From the NCBI GenBank assembly GCA_023418255.1, contig JAEZZZ010000019.1, positions 1 through 19,130 of the forward strand: a DNA stretch of 19,130 bases, written 5' to 3'. The translations under genes and the position numbers were made by a program. Below, one piece after another: positions 13,028 through 19,130 of the stretch (position 1 is its first letter; each line of letters opens with the position of its first letter). The notes below the pieces were generated by a model that made no database searches, was not told the DNA's origin, and saw only the letters and a program-made list of their open reading frames with translations. This stretch comes from Bacteroidota bacterium (GTDB lineage: Bacteria; Bacteroidota; Bacteroidia; Bacteroidales; Dysgonomonadaceae).

Positions 13028-14011
13028 ATGTTTATAAATCGAAATCAAATCACATATATTATTCCCATTTTGAAGTACATTGATTTTTCACAAAGCGTTC
13101 CAAGTGATGTTGAGCCCATAGTGGCAACGGTTGGTTTTTTTGATGGTGTTCATGTTGGACACCGATATCTGATTGAGCAAGTTATGGACGAGGCCTTAAA
13201 TGAGCGTTTGCCTTCTGCCGTGATTACTTTCCCGGTGCATCCGCGCAAAGTGTTAGAAAAAGAGTATCAACCGGCGTTGTTGTGCGGCTTTGATGAAAAA
13301 GTGGAACAATTGAGAACGACGCGTGTTGATTACTGCATATCATATCCTTTTACCAAAGAGTTGTCGCAGCTTACGGCAAAGCAGTTTATGGAAAATGTGT
13401 TGAAAGACAAACTAAATGTGCGTGCTTTGCTTGTGGGACACGACCATCGTTTCGGTCGGCATCGTGAGGAATCATTTCAGCAATATAAAGAGTATGGCGA
13501 AGAAATCGGCATAAAAGTGATTCAGGCAAAAGAGTTTAAGTGGTTCAATGAAGATGTCAGCTCGTCGCGTATTCGTCGTTTGTTGAAAGCCGGAGAAATC
13601 ATGAAAACCAACAGCTTACTCAGTTATCCATATACCATTTCAGGAAAAATTGTGGAAGGATATCAAGTGGGAAGAACCATTGGATTCCCAACAGCCAATA
13701 TGCAAATTTGGGAACGATTCAAAGTTGTCCCGGCGTTGGGTGTTTATGCGGTTTATGTACACATGAAAGATGAAACTCGCGAGGGAATGCTCTATATTGG
13801 CAAACGTCCAACGCTACATCATGATGAGAACATCAGCATCGAAGTTAATATTTTTGATTTTGATGGCGATCTTTATAATCAGTCGCTCACGGTAGAGTTT
13901 GTCGATTTTATACGCCCCGATATTAAATTTGACTCGTTAAATGTACTGGTTCAACAGATTCACCAAGATAAGGACGATGTAAAAAAACGACTTAAAGAGT
14001 TAGAAATATGA
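13028..14011 (+). CDS. ribF: Bifunctional riboflavin kinase / FAD synthetase
   Basis: Makes FMN from riboflavin and ATP, then FAD from FMN and ATP, in the cytosol. The N-terminal FMN adenylyltransferase domain (about 31-185) has the nucleotide-binding GFFDGVHVGH (36-45), GHDHRFGRHR (137-146) and SSSRIRR (178-184). The C-terminal riboflavin kinase domain (about 200-327) has GRTIGFPTAN (215-224), with IEVNIFDFDGDLY further on. The 327 residues fit the family. The N-terminus is somewhat longer than usual before the first strand, and a TTG at 13070 would give a start closer to the typical position. I keep the ATG, but this is unsettled. It overlaps the aldo/keto reductase gene by 4 nt (ATGA), so the two form an operon. 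No clear promoter was found. Confidence 0.96.
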   Translation: MFINRNQITYIIPILKYIDFSQSVPSDVEPIVATVGFFDGVHVGHRYLIEQVMDEALNERLPSAVITFPVHPRKVLEKEYQPALLCGFDEKVEQLRTTRVDYCISYPFTKELSQLTAKQFMENVLKDKLNVRALLVGHDHRFGRHREESFQQYKEYGEEIGIKVIQAKEFKWFNEDVSSSRIRRLLKAGEIMKTNSLLSYPYTISGKIVEGYQVGRTIGFPTANMQIWERFKVVPALGVYAVYVHMKDETREGMLYIGKRPTLHHDENISIEVNIFDFDGDLYNQSLTVEFVDFIRPDIKFDSLNVLVQQIHQDKDDVKKRLKELEI

Positions 14012-14829
14012 AGTATAAGAAATTAAACAATGGCATCAGCATCCCAATGTTGGGCTTAGGTGTTTTTAGATTGCAAGACCAAGAAGAGGCATACAACACG
14101 GTTCGAAATGCTCTTGATGTGGGATATCGACATATTGATACGGCTATGATTTATGAAAATGAAGAAGCCGTAGGAAAAGCAATAAAAGATTCGGGTGTGG
14201 CACGCGAAGATATTTTTCTGACAACAAAATTGTGGAACGAAGATATCCGACGTGATAATGCACAAAAAGCGATTGACGTCAGTTTGAAAAAGCTCGGCGT
14301 GGATTATGTAGATTTGTACTTGGTGCATTGGCCCATAAAAGGAAAACATGCGAGTGTGTGGAACGAGATGGAGAAAATATACGCATCGGGAAAAGCTAAA
14401 GCGGTAGGTGTAAGTAATTATTTACAACATCATTTAGAAGATGTGCTGGCGATGAAATCGCTTGTCCCGGCAGTGAATCAGGTGGAGCATCACCCCTATT
14501 TGGTGCAAAATGATTTAATTAATTTCTGCATCGAGCATGATATTTGTCCCGAGGCTTGGAGTCCATTTTGTGCTCGCAAAAACAACCTGCTTGACGACAA
14601 CGTTCTGAAATCAATTGGAGAAAAATATAACAAAACTTCTGCCCAAGTGGTGTTGCGCTGGAATATTGATACGGGCGTGATTGTGATTCCGAAATCGTCC
14701 AATCCGGAGCGTCAAAAGGAGAATTTAAATGTTTTTGATTTCTCTCTTTCGTCGGATGATATTGACGCGATCAACGCTTTAGATAGTAACAGACGCGTGG
14801 GTTCGCATCCCGATAAAATAACATTTTAA
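14008..14829 (+). CDS. Aldo/keto reductase (NADPH-dependent)
   Basis: A (beta/alpha)8-barrel oxidoreductase that reduces aldehydes or ketones with NADPH. The AKR tetrad is intact: Asp44 and Tyr49 in HIDTAMIYENEEAVG, Lys74 in LTTKLWNED, and His107 in YLVHWPIKG. The cofactor phosphate region VIPKSSNPERQKEN lies near the C-terminus. The 273 residues match small prokaryotic AKRs such as the 2,5-diketo-gluconate reductase type. It is the second gene of an operon with ribF (ATGA overlap), which suggests co-expression but not a shared pathway, since AKRs use NADPH rather than flavin. The real substrate cannot be told. It converges on mltG with a 12-bp gap. Confidence 0.95.
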   Translation: MKYKKLNNGISIPMLGLGVFRLQDQEEAYNTVRNALDVGYRHIDTAMIYENEEAVGKAIKDSGVAREDIFLTTKLWNEDIRRDNAQKAIDVSLKKLGVDYVDLYLVHWPIKGKHASVWNEMEKIYASGKAKAVGVSNYLQHHLEDVLAMKSLVPAVNQVEHHPYLVQNDLINFCIEHDICPEAWSPFCARKNNLLDDNVLKSIGEKYNKTSAQVVLRWNIDTGVIVIPKSSNPERQKENLNVFDFSLSSDDIDAINALDSNRRVGSHPDKITF

Positions 14830-14841
14830 CAACACAAAAAA

Positions 14842-15879
14842 TCAGTAAATACCTCTGGCATTCAGTGCCTGATGGTAGCGTCGCGCATTTCGGCTATGTT
14901 CGGCATGTGTCGTGGCAAAGTTGTGCCTTCCGGAAAGGTCGTCTTTGGCACACATGAAAATATAATGGTGCGAAGCAGCAGAGAGCGTGCCATCAATAGC
15001 TTTTATGGATGGAATACGAATGGGACCCGGCGGTAGTCCGTTGGTCTTATAGGTGTTGTAGGGAGAATCCACTTCTAAATGTTCGAGTAAAATCCGCCTG
15101 AGTGCCGGATTGCCCAATGCAAATTTTATGGTCGGGTCGGCTTCCAATCGCATCCCTTTTTTTAAACGATTAAGATATAGCCCCGCGATGGTGGGATATT
15201 CATCGCTATACATCGCCTCTTCTTCAACAACTGAAGCCAAAATAGAGACTTCAACAGGTGATAGGTCAATCTGTTGTGCTTTTGCTTTTCTAGATGCATT
15301 CCAAAAAGTGTTGTACTCTCGTTCCATTCGTTTCAAAAACTGCTGAACGCTTGTGTCCCAATATATTTGATAAGTATTGGGAATAAACATCGACAAAAAT
15401 GTGTGTGTATTGAAGCCAAATTCGTTAGCTACGGAAGGGTCGTTTAGGGCGGTAAGCAATGCTATACTGTCCAACATGAGTTGATGGGATATTCTTCCGG
15501 CAAAAATCTCTTTGGTGCGGATGTTGTTAAACGTGATGTTTACCGGTTCTTGAACGCCGGAGCGTAGTCGACGAATCAGACGCGGCATGTTATCACCCTT
15601 TTTTACTGCATACCGTCCGGTTTTCATGTTGGTTGTGTAATTCATCCGATTAGCAAGTATTCTGAATATTTTTTCCGAAGGAAGACGCGCCTCTTTTTTT
15701 ACTTCTGAAAGGAGTTCTTCAAAACGCGTGTTCTTATCGATATGAACATAAAAAGGCTTGTTTATTTCAATAGGCTTAAACACCATTTTATAGATAAAAT
15801 AGGATGAAATCGTCAAAGTTAGGAAAAGAATACCCACGATCCAAGCCAACATATTCCTCTTTTTATTTTTCCCATTCAT
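14842..15879 (-). CDS. mltG: Endolytic murein transglycosylase MltG
   Basis: An inner-membrane lytic transglycosylase that cuts nascent glycan strands and so sets peptidoglycan chain length. The 345 residues start with a short cytoplasmic tail and one transmembrane helix (about 11-33). A LysM-like region (about 40-105) follows, then the YceG catalytic domain. The catalytic Glu is probably Glu219 in ILASVVEEEAMYSDE, matching E. coli Glu218. Typical family blocks follow: YLNRLKKGMRLEADPTIKF and NTYKTNGLPPGPIRIPS, with a final GRHNFATTHAEHSRN. The protein ends normally. A -7 element lies about 35 nt upstream of its start, divergent from the tRNA-Ser promoter. Secure. Confidence 0.96.
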   Translation of the reverse strand: MNGKNKKRNMLAWIVGILFLTLTISSYFIYKMVFKPIEINKPFYVHIDKNTRFEELLSEVKKEARLPSEKIFRILANRMNYTTNMKTGRYAVKKGDNMPRLIRRLRSGVQEPVNITFNNIRTKEIFAGRISHQLMLDSIALLTALNDPSVANEFGFNTHTFLSMFIPNTYQIYWDTSVQQFLKRMEREYNTFWNASRKAKAQQIDLSPVEVSILASVVEEEAMYSDEYPTIAGLYLNRLKKGMRLEADPTIKFALGNPALRRILLEHLEVDSPYNTYKTNGLPPGPIRIPSIKAIDGTLSAASHHYIFMCAKDDLSGRHNFATTHAEHSRNARRYHQALNARGIY

Positions 15880-15913
15880 GTTGTTATTTCTTCATTTTTT
15901 GTAAACATCGACA

Positions 15914-15921
15914 CAAATATA
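15914..15921 (-). promoter_or_regulatory. -7 promoter element for mltG
   Basis: The minus strand reads TATATTTG, matching TAnnTTTG, about 35 nt upstream of the ATG at 15879. No -33 TTTG was seen at 19 nt. Confidence 0.55.
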
Positions 15922-15951
15922 TAAAGTTTCCGATGAAAAGGGGCGATTTTT

Positions 15952-15982
15952 TTTGACAAGTTGAAAACAAAACGTATATTTG
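15952..15982 (+). promoter_or_regulatory. Promoter of tRNA-Ser, full consensus
   Basis: TTTG at 15952-15955, a 19-nt spacer, then TATATTTG at 15975-15982: both elements and the spacing match the Bacteroidetes housekeeping promoter. The mature tRNA begins 27 nt later. Confidence 0.8.
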
Positions 15983-16008
15983 CATCCGATTCTAACTTTA
16001 AATTTAAA

Positions 16009-16095
16009 GGAAGTGTGGGTGAGTGGCTGAAACCACCAGTTTGCTAAACTGACGTACGGGCAACCGTACCGGGGGTTCGAATCCCCCCGCTTCCG
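16009..16095 (+). tRNA. tRNA-Ser, anticodon GCU
   Basis: Acceptor GGAAGTG pairs with CGCTTCC (one G-U pair), with discriminator G. The anticodon loop TTGCTAA carries GCT (16043-16045), reading AGC/AGU codons. A class II variable arm (TACGGGCAACCGTA) and T arm GGGGG-TTCGAAT-CCCCC are complete. CCA is not encoded: the next bases are CAAG. Confidence 0.97.
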
Positions 16096-16390
16096 CAAGA
16101 GGTCGTTTTGAAGTACTCTGAAAAGAGTGAATAAAACACAAAAGTAAATAGCTGAGTGTCGTAATTCTAACGAGTTATGACACTTATTCTTTTAATACCA
16201 CTAATTGCTTAGAGTAGCTTAAGACATTGAAGTTATCTCAAAATACTCATTAGTTAGTCGGCTACATTTTGGCTACAAAAAATTATTCCTTTTTCACTAT
16301 TGTCTAATAAGCGCATATAAGACACCGAAAAACAAACAGCAAGTCCTGCATGTTTAAACATGACCATTGGGGATATGTGCGGGTACTTGT
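16096..16390. other. Spacer downstream of tRNA-Ser, hairpins and a short direct repeat
   Basis: About 295 bp with no gene. AGTGTCGTAA (16155-16164) pairs with TTATGACACT (16175-16184), followed by a T-rich tract, a plausible tRNA terminator. GGCTAC is repeated at 16260-16265 and 16271-16276. CATGTTTAAACATG (16349-16362) is a perfect palindrome. Sites 3' of tRNA genes often receive integrative elements, but no integrase and no copy of the tRNA 3' end is present. Confidence 0.5.
16155..16191 (+). terminator. Probable terminator of tRNA-Ser
   Basis: A 10-bp stem with one G-U wobble (AGTGTCGTAA against TTATGACACT), a 10-nt loop and then TATTCTTTT. It is 59 nt past the tRNA end. The T tract is interrupted, so efficiency is uncertain. 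Confidence 0.45.
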
Positions 16391-18514
16391 TTATCCTTTT
16401 TTTAAACTCAGCTGTATACGTTTGCGTTCAATATCGACACTTAAAACGTGCACATTCACATGCTGATGAAGCGATACCACATCGGTAGGTGACGAAACAA
16501 ATCGGTCTGCCATCTCGGAAATATGTACCAACCCATTCTCTTTGATTCCGATATCGACGAAACAGCCAAAGTTTGTCACGTTGGTGACGATGCCCGGAAG
16601 CATCATGCCCTCTTTTAAATCGGTGATGCTGCGCACCGAAGCGTCGAACTCCAACACCGATGCTTGCTCGCGCGGGTCGCGTCCCGGTTTTTCGAGTTCT
16701 TGTAAAATATCGTTCAGCGTTGCCAGTCCCACCGTTTCGGTGCTATATTTTTTCAGGTCGATTCGCTCCTTCAACGTTTTGTCACCAATCAGGTCGCTTA
16801 CCGAGCAGCCCTCGTCTCGGGCAATGCGTTCAACAATGGGATAGCTTTCGGGATGCACGGCTGAATTGTCCAACGGATTATCACCATGGGCGATACGAAG
16901 GAATCCGGCACATTGCTCAAAGGCTTTGGCGCCCAAACGCGGCACTTTTTTCAGCTCTTGTCGTGAGGCAAACGCGCCGTTTTCCGCTCGATAATCCACA
17001 ATATTTTGTGCCAACGCCTCACCCAAACCCGAAACGTACATCAGCAAATGTTTACTTGCCGTGTTGAGATTGACGCCTACCAAGTTTACACAACTTGCCA
17101 CGGTAATGTCCAACGCCTCTTTCAATTTGGCTTGATTCACGTCATGTTGATATTGTCCCACGCCGATTGATTTCGGGTCAATCTTTACCAATTCGGCAAG
17201 GGGATCGCTCAATCGGCGTCCGATGGAAACGGCACCGCGCACCGTCACATCATAATCGGGGAATTCCTCGCGCGCCGTTTTTGACGCGGAATAAACCGAG
17301 GCGCCGTTTTCGCTCACCACAAACACTTTTACTTGGCGGTCGTATCGCAGGTTGGCAATAAATCGCTCTGTCTCACGGCTTGCGGTGCCGTTTCCGATGG
17401 CGATAGCCTCCATGTTGTATGTAGAAACCAGTTTTGTTATTTTATTTGCCGATTTTGAGAATTCCTGTTGTGGTGGATGCGGATAGATGGTCTCGTTGTG
17501 CAACAAATTACCCTGTTCGTCTAAACAAACCACCTTGCAACCCGTTCGATAGCCGGGATCGATTCCCAAGATGCGCTTTTGACCTAATGGCGCAGCCAAA
17601 AGAAGCTGCCGCAAGTTTTGTGCAAATACGGCAATGGCGGCTTCGTCGGCTTTTTCTTTTGAGAGCGTGGCAAATTCGTTTTCAAAAGAGGGTTTCAGAA
17701 GCCTTTTGTATCCATCAACATAGGCTTTTTCGACATATTCAGAGGCAGCAACACGGCGTTTCAAAAAGCGGCGAGAGAGCCATTCGTAACAAGCATCGTC
17801 ATCCGCCGAAATAGACACTTTTAAAAAACCTTCCGCTTCGCCGCGACGAATTGCCAAAACGCGATGAGAGGGACAGCGTGACAGCTGAGTGGAAAAATCA
17901 AAATAATCTTTGTATTTCATCCCTTTCTCTTCTTTTCCTTTGACCACTTTCGACGAAATGGTGGCGGTTCGTGCGTACACTTTACGAATCTGACGGCGCG
18001 TTTTGGCATCTTCGCTAACCCACTCTGCCACGATGTCGCAAGCGCCGGACAGAGCCTCTTCGGCATTCGCTACTTTATCTTTCACAAAACCGTTTGCCTT
18101 CTGCTCGGGCGAGCCCTCTTTTTGAGCCATCAGCCACGTGGCAAGAGGCTCCAATCCTTTTTGGCGCGCCATCTCAGCACGTGTTTGTCGTTTCGGTTTA
18201 TAGGGCAGATAGATATCTTCCAGTTCTGTCGCTTCCCAGCAATCTGTGATTTGCTGCTCCAGTTCGGGCGTCAATTTTTCTTGTTGCGAAATCGATTGAA
18301 TGATAAACTCTTTCCGCTTTTGTAGTTCGTTAAATCGATCGTTCAGCTCTTTTATTTTCTCTATCCGCGCTTCGTCCAGTCCTCCGGTCGCTTCTTTTCG
18401 GTAGCGGCTAATAAAAGGGATGGTCGCGCCGCCTTCCAGTAGAGCAACGGTGTTTTCTACGCGTTTTTGCGGCAGGACAAGCGATTGAGCAATAAGTTGA
18501 TGAATAATATTCAT
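16391..18514 (-). CDS. tex: Tex, S1-domain RNA-binding transcription accessory protein
   Basis: A conserved cytosolic nucleic-acid-binding protein linked to transcription, with no defined enzymatic reaction. The 707 residues show the Tex order. The N-terminal helical region starts with LLEGGATIPFISRYRKEATGG (25-45). A YqgF/RNase H-like domain carries RILGIDPGYRTGCK (314-327), and the tandem HhH region (about 482-545) has YVSGLGEALAQNIVDYR. The C-terminal S1 domain (about 635-706) begins GMMLPGIVTNVTNFGCFVD. The protein stops right after the S1 domain, without the tail some homologues carry. The ATG is the first in frame. It has a single-gene layout and a possible -7 element about 90 nt upstream. 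Confidence 0.96.
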   Translation of the reverse strand: MNIIHQLIAQSLVLPQKRVENTVALLEGGATIPFISRYRKEATGGLDEARIEKIKELNDRFNELQKRKEFIIQSISQQEKLTPELEQQITDCWEATELEDIYLPYKPKRQTRAEMARQKGLEPLATWLMAQKEGSPEQKANGFVKDKVANAEEALSGACDIVAEWVSEDAKTRRQIRKVYARTATISSKVVKGKEEKGMKYKDYFDFSTQLSRCPSHRVLAIRRGEAEGFLKVSISADDDACYEWLSRRFLKRRVAASEYVEKAYVDGYKRLLKPSFENEFATLSKEKADEAAIAVFAQNLRQLLLAAPLGQKRILGIDPGYRTGCKVVCLDEQGNLLHNETIYPHPPQQEFSKSANKITKLVSTYNMEAIAIGNGTASRETERFIANLRYDRQVKVFVVSENGASVYSASKTAREEFPDYDVTVRGAVSIGRRLSDPLAELVKIDPKSIGVGQYQHDVNQAKLKEALDITVASCVNLVGVNLNTASKHLLMYVSGLGEALAQNIVDYRAENGAFASRQELKKVPRLGAKAFEQCAGFLRIAHGDNPLDNSAVHPESYPIVERIARDEGCSVSDLIGDKTLKERIDLKKYSTETVGLATLNDILQELEKPGRDPREQASVLEFDASVRSITDLKEGMMLPGIVTNVTNFGCFVDIGIKENGLVHISEMADRFVSSPTDVVSLHQHVNVHVLSVDIERKRIQLSLKKG

Positions 18515-19130
18515 AGTTAATCCATTGATTTATAAATAATCATCGGTTGGAACAATATTCTCTCAACCGCAAGTTATCTATCTGTGTCGTTTTTTATAAA
18601 AGACAAAAATAGATGATTATTCTTAGAAAATAGAGAAAGAGATGAAGAACTTTTAGCAACCATGCTTTATGAACCTTTGTAATCACGCTGTGTAGATATG
18701 GTTTAGCAGTATAGAAATAGACAACGAAGCTATCGTCCAGTATTTCAGATGTAAACAATGGGTAGGGTAGTAAATGATGATCCCAATAAGTGTAATTTAT
18801 ATACTAACTCTTAACCCGCATTATTCATGAAGAACACTTTCCATTTTCTTTGCCCCTCTTTTCCTCTTTGGGATGAATGGTTTTACTATTTTCTAATCGG
18901 ATGATTGTTTTTTGAACGTTTCTTACTCCGCAAAAACAAAGTAATGAATCATTTTAGGGTGTTTTCGCAGGAGTTTTCACGTAAAGACACACTCCTCCCA
19001 CGAAGGTTTGTTGTTAGCTGTAAACCTCCTTTCATAAAACTGTTAATTGTATGAGTAAATATCTGTAAGTGAGTATTTCAGGTGATTTGTGTTAAGTCCT
19101 CAAAGCTGCACGTAGACTCATCCTGTTCTC
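18515..19130. other. Long right-edge intergenic region, no gene recognised
   Basis: About 616 bp without a credible coding frame. It holds the presumed tex promoter at its left end. The string TTAACCCGCATTATTCATGAA (18811-18831) resembles what I remember as an IS terminal sequence in Bacteroidetes, so 18811-19130 may be the non-coding end of an insertion sequence or a degraded gene. On the minus strand the final bases read ENRMSLRAALRT before a stop, which could be the tail of a gene entering from the right. None of these can be confirmed here. Confidence 0.4.
18604..18611 (-). promoter_or_regulatory. Possible -7 promoter element for tex
   Basis: The minus strand reads TATTTTTG, matching TAnnTTTG, about 90 nt upstream of the tex ATG. 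This gives a leader of roughly 80 nt. No -33 element was found. Confidence 0.4.

Noticed and set aside
15892..16098. A 68-codon minus-strand frame across tRNA-Ser.
   Set aside because: It is antisense to the tRNA and its promoter; the tRNA structure accounts for the sequence.

Overview
The window looks like chromosomal DNA from the phylum Bacteroidota, most likely the order Bacteroidales. Many genes are preceded by the -7 element TAnnTTTG typical of Bacteroidetes, in three cases with a TTG/TTTG about 18-19 nt upstream. Classical Shine-Dalgarno sequences are mostly absent. The IS relics and protein families (GNAT-nitrilase fusion, DUF2089 operon, PepE, RibF, MltG, Tex) also fit. Genus cannot be named from sequence alone. 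Most of the window is ordinary housekeeping sequence interrupted by mobile-element debris.

Layout. 1-324: an IS4-family element entering from the left edge, whose transposase carries an internal deletion. 447-2545 (minus): a two-gene unit, a dCMP-deaminase-like gene followed by an S41 C-terminal processing protease. 2762-3235 (plus): rlmH, convergent with 3249-4793 (minus), a GNAT acetyltransferase fused to a nitrilase. 4956-5183: a non-coding block of nested inverted repeats ending in a terminator-like hairpin. 5361-6317 (plus): a class II Fic protein with twin 11-bp palindromes just upstream of its start. 6362-7171 (minus): an unrecognised secreted helical protein. 7404-9669 (plus): a three-gene operon of a DUF2089 zinc-ribbon/HTH regulator, a five-helix membrane protein and a secreted alpha/beta hydrolase. 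9779-9964 (plus): a 61-residue membrane protein whose stop codon directly abuts that of a convergent AlkD-like repair gene (9965-10660, minus). 10788-11495 (plus): pepE. 11815-11900 (minus): tRNA-Leu(UAA) with promoter and terminator. 12087-12940: a decayed IS30-family transposase. 13028-14829 (plus): ribF and an aldo/keto reductase, overlapping by 4 nt. 14842-15879 (minus): mltG. 16009-16095 (plus): tRNA-Ser(GCU). 16391-18514 (minus): tex. 18515-19130: no gene recognised.

How they work together. Most are independent functions: rRNA modification, flavin cofactor synthesis, peptidoglycan chain termination, dipeptide breakdown and alkylation repair. Three units suggest regulation. The Fic gene may be autoregulated through the paired palindromes and its own C-terminal winged helix. 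The DUF2089 regulator overlaps a membrane-protein gene and probably controls its own operon. The nested-repeat block upstream of Fic may be a mobile palindromic unit or a structured RNA.

I found no CRISPR array, phage module or convincing defence cluster. The best candidates for undescribed biology are the Fic operator arrangement, the nested-repeat block, the secreted helical orphan and the DUF2089 operon.
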